The position numbers and the translations under genes were made by a program. 64,000 nucleotides of DNA from Aneurinibacillus sp. (lineage in GTDB: Bacteria > Bacillota > UBA5301 > DYFA01): positions 43,664 through 107,663 of the forward strand of contig DYFA01000054.1 of assembly GCA_020725425.1 (NCBI GenBank), given 5' to 3'. The notes under the pieces are model-generated. The model had not been told where the DNA came from. It did no database searches and worked only from the letters and a program-made list of their open reading frames with translations. Below, piece by piece: positions 21,618 through 30,819 of this stretch (position 1 is the first letter of the stretch; each line of letters opens with the position of its first letter).

Positions 21618-23894
21618 GTGCAGACGGTGAAACGGAGACTCTTCCCGGTGGTAGTGTCCCTGCTCCTCGTAGGCCTGGCAGCCGCAACCGCCCTGGCTGC
21701 CCCCCCGTTGCGCCTGGTGACGGCAAGGGAGGGGCCCATCGCAGCCATGCTCCAGGCCAAAGGGCTGATCCCGCCGGGAGCCGACCAGGACCAGATCGAC
21801 GCGATCGTCCAGGCCTACCTGAACAGAGTCCGCTCCAAGTCCAACGACTGGGTGAACCCCAAGGCGGCGGCGAAGCTGGCTGCCCGGGAGACGGCCGCCA
21901 GCGAGCACGGCAACCTCCTCTACGGGAAGAAGCTCGGCAAGCTGGTCGGCGTGGCGCCGGCGGTCAACGTGACCTACGGCGACCCCGCCGAGACCGGCAA
22001 GATCCTGGTCATGCTGGTCGAGTTCACCGATCCGGCCCATAACCTGCTGCCCGAGCCGGACCGGACAGTCAACAACACCGACTACTGGGTGCCCGACTTC
22101 AGCGTTGCGCACTACCAGAAAATGCTCTTCGACCGGACCCCCGGGGCCCTGACCATGGCCAACTACTACATCCAGCAGTCCAACGGCCTGTACACGGTCG
22201 AAGGCCAGGTGTACGGCTGGTACCGGGTGAACAACCCCGAGTACGTCTACGGTCGCGACTCCGAGAGCGGCATCGACAACGCCATCAAGAACCCGGCGGA
22301 GCTGATCCGGGACATGCTGCTCCAGATGGAGGCGGACGGCCGGATCGGCGAGGTCCCCTGGAGCGAGTATGACGGCGACGGTGACGGATTTATCGACCAC
22401 ATCATGATCGTCCACGCCGGCGCCGGCCAGGAAGGCGGCGGCGGAGCCCAGGGCGACGACGCCATCTGGTCCCACAGCTCCTTCGCCGACTGGGGGAACA
22501 ATGGCATCCCCATCCCGGGCACGAACCTCCGCATCGGCCCCTACACCATGATGCCGGAGGACGGGTCGATCGGGGTCTTCTGCCATGAGTTCGCCCATGA
22601 CCTCGGCCTGCCCGACGAGTACGACACGATCTACTCCGGTGAGTCCTCTCCGGCCTTCTGGACGCTGATGGCCTCCGGCTCCTGGCTCGGCGACGACCAG
22701 GCGCTCGGCACCTGCCCGTCCAGCATCAGCATCTGGGGCCGGTACGTCCTCGGCTGGGTCAACCCGGCGGTCGTCACGCTGGACGACCTGAGGAGCGGCG
22801 CCCAGACCTTCAAGCTGGATCACTCAAACCACCTGACCGACGAGGCGCAGGCGATCCGGGTCAGCTTGCCCAAGAAGCCCTTCACCATCAGCGTCAACCT
22901 GCCGTACAGCGGGCTGTACGAGTGGTGGTCGGGGATGGGCGACCAGGTCGAGCGCTGCCTGAGCCGTGTCTTCGACCTATCGATGGTCTCCAGCGCCCAC
23001 CTCAACTTCTGGACCTGGTACGACATCGAGCAGGACTGGGACTACGGGTACGTCGAGGTATCCACCGACAACGGCGCCACCTGGACGTCGCTTCCGGGCG
23101 CCATCACCACCAACGACGACCCGAACGGCCAGAACGCCGGGAACGGCATCACCGGTTCGAGCAACGGGTGGATCCTGGCGAGCTTCGACCTGACACCCTT
23201 CGCCGGCCGGGAGATCATGCTCCGCTTCCGCTACTGGACCGACATGGCGGTGCAGGGCAAGGGCTGGTGCATCGACGACGTCACCATCCCGGAGATCGGC
23301 TTCTTCGACAACGTGGAGTCCGGCAACCAGGGCTGGTTGAAGACGGGCGGCCCGGGCGAGTGGACCATCTTCGAGGGCACCTCGACCAAGATGGTGACTC
23401 ACTACTACCTGATGGAGTGGCGCGACTTCACGGAGTTCGACCGGAGCCTCAGGACCTGCTACAACTACACCGGCGCCACCTGGGCGGAGCGTTTCTCCTA
23501 CAACCCGGGCCTGCTCCTGTGGTACCGCGACACTGCCTACGTCGAGAACTGGGTCGGCGTGCACCCGGGCCACGGCTTCCTGCTCGTGGTGGACTCCCAC
23601 GACACGATCCTGCGCACGCCGAACAAGGGCCTGCCGTGGCGGACCCGGATCCAGGTCATGGATGCGCCGTTCGGCGTCGAGCGGACGATCGAGAACACGC
23701 TCACCCGGGACGACAAGAGCCGCACCTACCAGTCCCTGCCGCCGGTGCCGAACTTCGACGACAACAAGACGTACCTGAGCCCGGCCTACCCGATCAGCGG
23801 CGTCCTGCTCCCGAACTACGGCGTCAGCTTCCGGGTCCTCGGCGCGGCGCCCGACCAGTCGGCCGCTCTGGTGAGCATCCACACGAAGCCGTAA
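21618..23894 (+). CDS. Secreted M6-family (immune inhibitor A-like) metalloprotease
   Basis: Signal peptide; zinc motif FCHEFAHDLGLPDEYD; MAM-like C-terminal segments. Confidence 0.9.
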   Translation: MQTVKRRLFPVVVSLLLVGLAAATALAAPPLRLVTAREGPIAAMLQAKGLIPPGADQDQIDAIVQAYLNRVRSKSNDWVNPKAAAKLAARETAASEHGNLLYGKKLGKLVGVAPAVNVTYGDPAETGKILVMLVEFTDPAHNLLPEPDRTVNNTDYWVPDFSVAHYQKMLFDRTPGALTMANYYIQQSNGLYTVEGQVYGWYRVNNPEYVYGRDSESGIDNAIKNPAELIRDMLLQMEADGRIGEVPWSEYDGDGDGFIDHIMIVHAGAGQEGGGGAQGDDAIWSHSSFADWGNNGIPIPGTNLRIGPYTMMPEDGSIGVFCHEFAHDLGLPDEYDTIYSGESSPAFWTLMASGSWLGDDQALGTCPSSISIWGRYVLGWVNPAVVTLDDLRSGAQTFKLDHSNHLTDEAQAIRVSLPKKPFTISVNLPYSGLYEWWSGMGDQVERCLSRVFDLSMVSSAHLNFWTWYDIEQDWDYGYVEVSTDNGATWTSLPGAITTNDDPNGQNAGNGITGSSNGWILASFDLTPFAGREIMLRFRYWTDMAVQGKGWCIDDVTIPEIGFFDNVESGNQGWLKTGGPGEWTIFEGTSTKMVTHYYLMEWRDFTEFDRSLRTCYNYTGATWAERFSYNPGLLLWYRDTAYVENWVGVHPGHGFLLVVDSHDTILRTPNKGLPWRTRIQVMDAPFGVERTIENTLTRDDKSRTYQSLPPVPNFDDNKTYLSPAYPISGVLLPNYGVSFRVLGAAPDQSAALVSIHTKP

Positions 23895-23927
23895 CAGACA
23901 ATGGACATCGCTCCTTAGGCGTACGGC

Positions 23928-23961
23928 AGGCTGCCCCAGGGCGAACGGGGCAGCCCCTTTT
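23928..23961 (+). terminator. Rho-independent terminator
   Basis: GGCTGCCCC / GGGGCAGCC 9-bp stem followed by CCTTTTT. Confidence 0.85.
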
Positions 23962-23981
23962 TCATCGGCGATCAACTGAGC

Positions 23982-24030
23982 GCTGACACTCTTGCCGGCC
24001 TGTGCTATGATGTATGTGATGATGTATAAG
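23982..24030 (+). promoter_or_regulatory. Candidate sigma-70-type promoter and operator for the toxin-antitoxin pair
   Basis: CTGACA, 18-bp spacer, TATGAT; direct repeats ATGATGTAT at 24007-24015 and 24019-24027. Confidence 0.5.
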
Positions 24031-24050
24031 AGCGGAGGGGGGGATGCCTG

Positions 24051-24314
24051 ATGTCCCGTCTGATTCGCAAGCAGCTCTACCTCGAGCCCGCTCAGGACGC
24101 CCTGGTCAAAGAGTGGGCTGCCAAACGCGGTCTCAGCGAGGCGGAAGTGGTCCGTGAGGCACTGAATCTCTACGCCGCCACGGCGCAACAACTCCGCCTT
24201 CCCCGGAACCCGGCGGCTTGGGCAGAGGAAAAGGCTTTCCTGGAGGCGCAGGGCTGCCGGGAGACTGTACCCGGACGGCGGGAATGGGAGCGGGAAGATT
24301 TGTATGAAGACTGA
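24051..24314 (+). CDS. Ribbon-helix-helix/CopG-like antitoxin
   Basis: RKQLYLEPAQDALVKEWAAKRGLSEAEVVREALNLYA; overlaps PIN gene. Confidence 0.8.
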   Translation: MSRLIRKQLYLEPAQDALVKEWAAKRGLSEAEVVREALNLYAATAQQLRLPRNPAAWAEEKAFLEAQGCRETVPGRREWEREDLYED

Positions 24315-24777
24315 CTGCTTTCTCGACACCAACCTGCTTGTCTATGCTTACGACCGTTCGGAACCGGACAAGCAGACCAAGGCTCAACAGCTCCTCAACT
24401 ATCTGGCGGAGCGGGGTCTCGGGTCGGTCAGTGCCCAGGTGCTATCCGAATTCTACGTGGCCGTCACCCGTAAAATCGCAGCCCCGTTGAGCAGCGCCGA
24501 AGCTGCGGAACGGCTTCGGAATCACTTTCAGACCTGGACCGTTCTGGAGGTCACCGGACCCATCGTCCTCGAAGCGGCCCGCGGGGTTACCGAACACCAA
24601 TTCCCTTTCTGGGACGCCCAGATCTGGGCAACGGCCAAGCTGAATCAGATCCCGCTGGTACTCAGTGAAGATTTCCGTGACGGCGCGTTCGTGGAAGGAG
24701 TCCGTTTCCTGAACCCGTTCCGGGAGGGCTTCGAGCTGGGCCAGCAGCTTGACAGGGACCCCTGCCGTCCTCGATAA
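24304..24777 (+). CDS. PIN-domain toxin (VapC-like)
   Basis: CFLDTNLLVYAYDRSEPDKQTKAQQLL; QFPFWDAQIWATAKLNQIPLVLSEDF. Confidence 0.9.
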   Translation: MKTDCFLDTNLLVYAYDRSEPDKQTKAQQLLNYLAERGLGSVSAQVLSEFYVAVTRKIAAPLSSAEAAERLRNHFQTWTVLEVTGPIVLEAARGVTEHQFPFWDAQIWATAKLNQIPLVLSEDFRDGAFVEGVRFLNPFREGFELGQQLDRDPCRPR

Positions 24778-24810
24778 TGGGGCCAGAGCCTGGAGGAGTG
24801 CCACCGTGGG

Positions 24811-25010
24811 GTATCGTCTGCGAACCTGGTCATCCTCTTCGGGTCCCTGGCCCGCGGCGACGTGGGGCCGAACAGCTGTCCTGGACAAGTACTACATCCC
24901 GACGCGCTATCCGGACAGCCTCCCGGGAGGTATCCCGTCAGAGGCCTTTGAGCAACGGGATGCCGACCGCGCCCTGGAGTTGGCGGAGCAAATCGTTGAT
25001 CCGGATAACC
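24811..25010 (+). pseudogene. MNT-HEPN toxin-antitoxin remnant (internal deletion)
   Basis: MNT motif NLVILFGSLARGDVGPNS (24823-24876) abuts HEPN-like tail LDKYYIPTRYPDSLPGGIPSEAFEQRDADRALELAEQIV in another frame. Confidence 0.6.
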
Positions 25011-26156
25011 TTAGCGGAACCGTCCTTGTCGTCGGGTCATCGGAATCAGTTTGCGGGGGACGACTTCCCCGTATCTCTCCAGAATCAGCAGGGCGCTTTC
25101 CCGGACGCTCTCCCGGAGCGCCCTCGGCTCCAGCACCGCGGCGGACTCGCCGAAGCTGCGGACCCAGACCCTGATCTCATTGAGCCCGGACACCATGTCT
25201 GTAAAGAGCAGGGTCCCACCCGGTTCCAAGGTCAGGCTGGCGTCGCGGCGGTGGGCCGTCTCCTTGCGCACCCGGGCCAAGACATTGAACTGGTCCCAGA
25301 AGCGGATGACCACCCGGTGGAGTTTCCCATGCTCCACCCCCCAGGAATAGCGGAAGTACTCGTCCAGGCAAAAGCCGGACGGATAGGAGAAACGCTCTGT
25401 GAGTTCCTGAACCCGCTGGAGACGGTCCAGGCGGAAAGTCCGGATTCCCCGTGCCCTATGGCAGTGACCGACCAAGTACCAGGCGGCCTGCACCCAGTAG
25501 TAGAGCAACCCGTAGGGATCCACCCTCCGCTCCGCAACTTCACCCGTGCCGGCGCTCCTGTACCGGATCAGCAACCGCTGTCGAGCGCGGATGGCCCTCT
25601 CCAGGCGCCGGACCAGCGCCTCTGGCTGGCCCGGGTCATAGACCGGCCGGACACCTTTGACCACGATGGGCCTCCCCGGTTGCGGAATCTCCCCTTCCCC
25701 GTCTGCGCCACCTTGCCCTCTCCGGCCTGACCTCAGCTGGGGATTCCCCAAGAGAGCCTCCTTTAGGCGCTCCCGAACCGCCCGGAGGGCAGAATCCGCT
25801 TCCGTCCCCGACTCAGCCCAGGCCGGTTGGAGAGCTTCAAGCAACGCCCACGTCTCGACGGCCGTGAGCGGAAGGGGAGGAAGGAGATAATCGGACGCCT
25901 GCAGATGCCAGGGACGCTCAGCAGTATTCCGTTCAGCCAGGTCGTCTTCTTCCCCGCTCCCTTCTCCATCAGCTTCGTTGTACAACGGAACGTTGGCGTA
26001 TTCGCAGAGCAGGCGAAGGTCTTCCCTCACGGTCGCCGGAGCCACCCCACAGACGGCTGCCAGCTCTGCCTCGGTGAGACCTTGAGGCGCGGCGCGCAGG
26101 GCATGCAAGAGGCGGATCATCCGCCCGAGCGCCGCTTCGTCGAACCGGCTCGCCAT
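25011..26156 (-). CDS. WYL-domain transcriptional regulator
   Basis: Lead HTH; RLLIRYRSAGTGEVAERRVDPYGLLYYWVQAAWYLVGHCHRARGIRTFRLDRL. Confidence 0.88.
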   Translation of the reverse strand: MASRFDEAALGRMIRLLHALRAAPQGLTEAELAAVCGVAPATVREDLRLLCEYANVPLYNEADGEGSGEEDDLAERNTAERPWHLQASDYLLPPLPLTAVETWALLEALQPAWAESGTEADSALRAVRERLKEALLGNPQLRSGRRGQGGADGEGEIPQPGRPIVVKGVRPVYDPGQPEALVRRLERAIRARQRLLIRYRSAGTGEVAERRVDPYGLLYYWVQAAWYLVGHCHRARGIRTFRLDRLQRVQELTERFSYPSGFCLDEYFRYSWGVEHGKLHRVVIRFWDQFNVLARVRKETAHRRDASLTLEPGGTLLFTDMVSGLNEIRVWVRSFGESAAVLEPRALRESVRESALLILERYGEVVPRKLIPMTRRQGRFR

Positions 26157-26157
26157 T

Positions 26158-27402
26158 TCACCGCCCTCCGTAGCGGGCCACGATCCGCCGCACGCTCTCG
26201 ATGAGTTCCTCGCGCAACTCGGCCGGCTCGAGCACCTCGGCGGAACTGCCGAAGCTCCTTACCCAGACCCGAATCTCATGGAGCCCCGACACCTCGTCCG
26301 TGTAGATGACCGAACCGCTCCCCTCTTCCTCGATCTTCGCCTTAGTCCGGTGGGCCGTTTCGCGCTTGAGCCGCGCCATCACGTTGTACTCGTCATAGAA
26401 CCGGATCCTGACCCGATGCAGTTCCCCCCGCTCGACCCCCCAGCACGGCGCCAGGTGTCCCTGGAGGTCGAATCCCTCGGGCGGCGTGAACGTCTCCTGC
26501 ATCACCCCAACGTCGGTCATACGGTCCAGGCGAAAGTGGCGCAGAGCCTCCTGGCCTTGAGCGGAGCGCCCCCCGGCCACCAGATACCAGGCATCGTGAA
26601 ACCAGTAGTAGACCAGGCCCAACGGCGCCACCGTCCGTTGGCTCGCCTCCCCCGCCAGGGTGGTGTAGAAGAAGCTCACCAGGCGTCTCTCCTGGCAGGC
26701 CCGTTCGAGTAAGTCCACGCGTTCCTCGATCTCCGGCGGCTGCAGATAGTACCGCCCCTTGACCAGGCGGACGGGGTTGTGGCGGCCTTCTGCTTCCCGC
26801 AAAACGCTGGAGCCGGCCTCCCCGAGCAGGCAGGAGCGAAGCTTCTCTTCCGCGCTCCGCAGCGCCTCTCCGCGAGGCAGCAGTTGCCGCTGAATGTCCA
26901 GATAGCTCAGGAGGGCCAAGGCTTGGTCAGGAGAAAGGGTGAGGCGGGGCAGAAAGCCGCCGCCAGGGTAATACCGCCCCTCCCGCAGGTCAATCAGGCC
27001 GCGCTCCTGGAGAGAGGCCAGGTCCCGCAGGATCGTGCGCTCGCAGACCTCGAAGCGGCGCGCCCCCCTTTCGCAGAGCCCAGCCGGCGCAAGGGAACCC
27101 GGTTCTTCGTAGATCCACTTGAGCAGGGAGAGCTGGCGAACCTCCCGCTCCGTGGCCGGAGCCGTCGCTTGAGGAGCGTCTTCTTTGATGGACACCAGGC
27201 ATAACCGGTCACCTTGGCGGGCGACTTCAATACCTCGCCGGCGCATTTCTCCCAGGTCCCGCTGGACGGTGCGCCGACTGACCGCCAGCCGGGCGGCCAA
27301 CGCCTCCACGGTGAAAGCCCCCGGCTCTTCGGCGAGCAGGGCGCAGAGTGCAGCCTGCCGACGTGCCTTCTCCACCGCACTCCACCCGCTTTCGACCGAC
27401 AT
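26158..27402 (-). CDS. HTH and WYL-domain transcriptional regulator
   Basis: LAARLAVSRRTVQRDLGEMRRRG HTH; APLGLVYYWFHDAWYLVAGGRSAQGQEALRHFRLDRM. Confidence 0.9.
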   Translation of the reverse strand: MSVESGWSAVEKARRQAALCALLAEEPGAFTVEALAARLAVSRRTVQRDLGEMRRRGIEVARQGDRLCLVSIKEDAPQATAPATEREVRQLSLLKWIYEEPGSLAPAGLCERGARRFEVCERTILRDLASLQERGLIDLREGRYYPGGGFLPRLTLSPDQALALLSYLDIQRQLLPRGEALRSAEEKLRSCLLGEAGSSVLREAEGRHNPVRLVKGRYYLQPPEIEERVDLLERACQERRLVSFFYTTLAGEASQRTVAPLGLVYYWFHDAWYLVAGGRSAQGQEALRHFRLDRMTDVGVMQETFTPPEGFDLQGHLAPCWGVERGELHRVRIRFYDEYNVMARLKRETAHRTKAKIEEEGSGSVIYTDEVSGLHEIRVWVRSFGSSAEVLEPAELREELIESVRRIVARYGGR

Positions 27403-27564
27403 GTCTGACTCTAGCCATTCGCTGGAGTGCGAGGAAATTCCTGTCTGGGTTCTGCCCCCTGGCACAGGGTTGACACGCGGACTATCACTCGACAGAGGGA
27501 TAAGAGAGACTCTGGGGAATTCATGCGATAGAAGAGTCGCAGGCACTAGCGAGAGGAATGCGAG

Positions 27565-28575
27565 ATGCGCGAAGAGTCCGGGTTGATCTTCGACGTCCAG
27601 CGGTTTTGCCTTCACGACGGTCCCGGCATCAGAACGACCGTCTTCCTCAAGGGGTGTCCACTCCGTTGCCTGTGGTGCAGCAACCCGGAGTCCCAGAGCG
27701 GCGTACCTGAACTGCTTCATTATCCCCAGCAGTGCATCCGGTGCGGCCAGTGCCTCGATGCGTGCAGGTATGGGGCAATACAACCTGCAGCCGGAAAACC
27801 TGAGAATTCAGCGCTGACACCGGTGATCGAGCGGGCGGCCTGCAAGGGGTGTGGGGCATGCGCCAAGGTTTGCCCGTCGGGCGCCCTCAGGCTGGCGGGG
27901 GAGGTCATGACCTCCACCCAGGTCCTGGAACTGGTCCGCCGTGACCTGCCTTTTTTTCAGCGGACGGGCGGCGGGCTCACCCTGTCGGGGGGCGAGCCTC
28001 TGTTACAGCCGGCGTTCGTGCTGTCGACCCTGGAGGGGGCGCAACAACTGGGCGTTCCGGCCGCGCTCGAGACGGCCGGCCTCTGTGCCGCCGACGACCT
28101 CGTCAGGGCCGGAAGGCTGTGCGAGGTTGTCCTTTTTGACCTGAAGCACGCTGACCCGGTCAAGCACCGGCAATTGACCGGTCACGGCAATTCTGAGATC
28201 CTGGAAAACCTCCGCCTCTTAGTCGAGCGCGGTTGTCGCGTGACGGTCCGGATCCCCTTGGTCAATGGCTTGACCGCGACGGTGGAGAACGCCCGAGCGC
28301 TCAGCGCTATCTTGAAGGAAGTGGGAAAGGCTCACTGCCGGGCCGCGCCGGAAGGCGGGATCATGGGTGTGGAACTGATGCCCTATCACGAACTGGGCGC
28401 CGGCAAGTATGCCGCCCTGGGAAGACCGAACCCCCTTCCAGACGCCATGAGAGCATTGGTGGGCGAGGGGGTGACCCCGCACGTCAGTCAGGAAGTAGTG
28501 GCCAACCTGCAAAGGATAGTCACCGAGGACTCCGGCTTCCCCTGCCGCGCTCCGCGCGAGTTGAGGGGCACCTAG
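27565..28575 (+). CDS. Glycyl-radical enzyme activating protein (radical SAM)
   Basis: GPGIRTTVFLKGCPLRCLWCSNPESQ; two ferredoxin-type clusters; TLSGGEPLLQPAF. Confidence 0.93.
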   Translation: MREESGLIFDVQRFCLHDGPGIRTTVFLKGCPLRCLWCSNPESQSGVPELLHYPQQCIRCGQCLDACRYGAIQPAAGKPENSALTPVIERAACKGCGACAKVCPSGALRLAGEVMTSTQVLELVRRDLPFFQRTGGGLTLSGGEPLLQPAFVLSTLEGAQQLGVPAALETAGLCAADDLVRAGRLCEVVLFDLKHADPVKHRQLTGHGNSEILENLRLLVERGCRVTVRIPLVNGLTATVENARALSAILKEVGKAHCRAAPEGGIMGVELMPYHELGAGKYAALGRPNPLPDAMRALVGEGVTPHVSQEVVANLQRIVTEDSGFPCRAPRELRGT

Positions 28576-28593
28576 GACCCGGCGCCCCGCGGC

Positions 28594-30810
28594 TCAACAG
28601 CGCGCGATGATCTGGTCTTGGATGTCCCGGTCAAGGGTGACGAAGAAGGCGCTGAACCCCCACACCCGGACCAGGAGGTCGCGGTAACTTGCAGGGTCAG
28701 CCTGGGCCTTCCTGAGAGTCTCCCGATCGACCAGATTGAATTGGATCTCCATGCCTCCCAAGCTGAAGTAGGTTCTAACCATCGCCTCCACGAGCTCCTG
28801 CTGATCAACAGCCAGGAGAGAGACAGGAAGGGCCAGGTCGAGCGCCATTCCGTTGGCGGCCCGGGAAAAGTCGATCTTACTGACCGAGCGGATGACGGCC
28901 GTGGGTCCTTTGGTGGCTGTCCCGGCCGCGGGTGAGCAGTTGGCAGCGATCGCCGCTCCGCTCAGCCGCCCGTCGGCCGACGCGCCGATCTGTTTCCCGG
29001 CGGCGTGATACCAGGAAGCCCAGAAAGCCGGTTTGAAGGCGAAACCGTATGGATTGCGTTGCGCGAGAATCACGTCGCAGCAGTGACTCGCGATCTCCCG
29101 GGCGAGGGAGTCGACGTAGTCGTCGTCGTTTCCGAACTTGGGGCACCTTGAGATGATCTCCGTGCGCAACCCTTCATACCCCTGGAAGTTCTTCTTCAGC
29201 GCCTGGACGAGTTCGGGCAGGCTTATCCGTCGTTCCTCGTAGACCAACTTGCGGATGGCGGCGAGCGCGTTGGCGACGTTGGGCAGTCCGCGGCAAGCCG
29301 TCCCAGTGTAGTAGTACTTGCATCCACCAGCGGTGCGATCCAAGCCTCTGAGCATGCATTCCTCGAAAGTGGCCGACAACAAGGGAGTTGGGCAGATGGA
29401 ACTGATGTGGGACATGACCCGGTTGCACTCTCGGGCTTTGCGTTGGATGGCGTACTCGAGCTGTGCCTTATAAGCCGCCATGAGTGCCTCGAACCCGCCA
29501 CGGTCAAGCGCTTCGGCGTCACCGGTCGGGGGGCCGCAGGTGTCGCCGGTGTCCATGACCGCGCCAAAACCCAACAGGGCTTTGGTCTGGTCGGGGGCGT
29601 GATCACCGGTGAGAATGGGCTCACCGTTATTCAGGGCCAGTTCCAGGTACTTGAGGAGTTCCAGCCAGACGCCGATCATGTGATCGCCTGTCTTCCCGGG
29701 AACGAGCGGTTCCACGCAACCCTGGCAGGCCCAGTTGACCGCGTCGGCCCGCTCGATCCCCACTGATTCCAGCGCTGGGATGACGGCCTCGTCGTTGTGG
29801 AAGGCCAGCGCCCCCGGGGCGTGACGCAGCACGGCAAAGGCCGCCCGGTACAGTGAAGCGGACGTCCGGGAGTGGCAACGGATGGAGAAGGTGGGCGTCC
29901 GGACCGGCAACCCAACCCGCGCCCAAAGACATAGGTAAGTCAATTCGTTGGCGGCGTCCGAGCCGTCCGGCAGGATTCCGCCCAGGGTGATCGAGGTTCC
30001 GTTGTCTGCGTCCCGCCAGTCCCCGAAGATGTAGTCGGCGTAGTTCAGTTTCACGTAGAATTGTTCGAGCAGCTCGAGGGTGCGCTCTTCGTCCAGCAGA
30101 TTGCGGTCCAGGTCCCGGCGCCAGTAAGGATAGAGGAGTTGATCCAGGCGACCGAGAGGCACCTGACAGGGCCCTACGGTCCGGAAGACGGAGTAGGTGA
30201 ACCAGAGGGACTGCAGCGCTTCGTGGAAAGTGGTTGCCGGGCCGGCGGGAACTCTTTCACACAGGCTGGCCAAGGACAGCAGGTGCTCCCGCCGGGCGGC
30301 GCCAATGTCCGGCTGACCTGCTTGTTGTCGTAGGAGCGCGGCGTAGCGCGCCGAGTACTCCACCACCCCTTCACAGGCGATTCGGGCGGCCTTCCAGAAA
30401 GCAACTTGCTCCGGTGTGGACGGGGAGCATGCCGAGAGGTGCTCGGCCGCTTGAGCCGCCAGTCCACCGAAACCGAATTCCAGCACACGGGTGAAACCGG
30501 GAACCACGTGGGAGAACTGAGTTTCCGGTCCTATACCCAGGTGTTGGACCCGGACCCTTTCCGACTCCGAGGTGAATTCGGGGAACGGCATCGTCGGGCG
30601 GCACCCGACCAATTCCTCGTCCTCACCGACCCACAGCGGAACGTGTCGAAGCAGCAGTCGAGTGGCCAGGGCTTGGCGTATGACGATAGGCTCCTCCATG
30701 ATTGACGCACCTTCGTGGTCCACCAACCGCAGGCGGTCGTGGCGCACCCACTTGTCCGTGCTCTTCTGCAGTTGGGCGATGAGGGCCCCGGTCCGCGGCT
30801 TCACGTGCAC
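28594..30810 (-). CDS. Glycyl radical enzyme (PFL-like; lyase/dehydratase subtype)
   Basis: Active-site motif VNWACQGCVEPLVPGKTGDHM (C-x-E); C-terminal LVRVWGFSAFFVTLDRDIQDQIIAR; next to activase. Confidence 0.92.
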   Translation of the reverse strand: MHVKPRTGALIAQLQKSTDKWVRHDRLRLVDHEGASIMEEPIVIRQALATRLLLRHVPLWVGEDEELVGCRPTMPFPEFTSESERVRVQHLGIGPETQFSHVVPGFTRVLEFGFGGLAAQAAEHLSACSPSTPEQVAFWKAARIACEGVVEYSARYAALLRQQAGQPDIGAARREHLLSLASLCERVPAGPATTFHEALQSLWFTYSVFRTVGPCQVPLGRLDQLLYPYWRRDLDRNLLDEERTLELLEQFYVKLNYADYIFGDWRDADNGTSITLGGILPDGSDAANELTYLCLWARVGLPVRTPTFSIRCHSRTSASLYRAAFAVLRHAPGALAFHNDEAVIPALESVGIERADAVNWACQGCVEPLVPGKTGDHMIGVWLELLKYLELALNNGEPILTGDHAPDQTKALLGFGAVMDTGDTCGPPTGDAEALDRGGFEALMAAYKAQLEYAIQRKARECNRVMSHISSICPTPLLSATFEECMLRGLDRTAGGCKYYYTGTACRGLPNVANALAAIRKLVYEERRISLPELVQALKKNFQGYEGLRTEIISRCPKFGNDDDYVDSLAREIASHCCDVILAQRNPYGFAFKPAFWASWYHAAGKQIGASADGRLSGAAIAANCSPAAGTATKGPTAVIRSVSKIDFSRAANGMALDLALPVSLLAVDQQELVEAMVRTYFSLGGMEIQFNLVDRETLRKAQADPASYRDLLVRVWGFSAFFVTLDRDIQDQIIARC

Positions 30811-30819
30811 TCCCTCCGT

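Noticed and set aside
28594-30810. Assignment of the glycyl radical enzyme as pyruvate formate-lyase or isethionate/choline lyase
   Set aside because: C-x-E active site argues against true PFL, and substrate-determining residues cannot be judged by eye; left as unspecified GRE.
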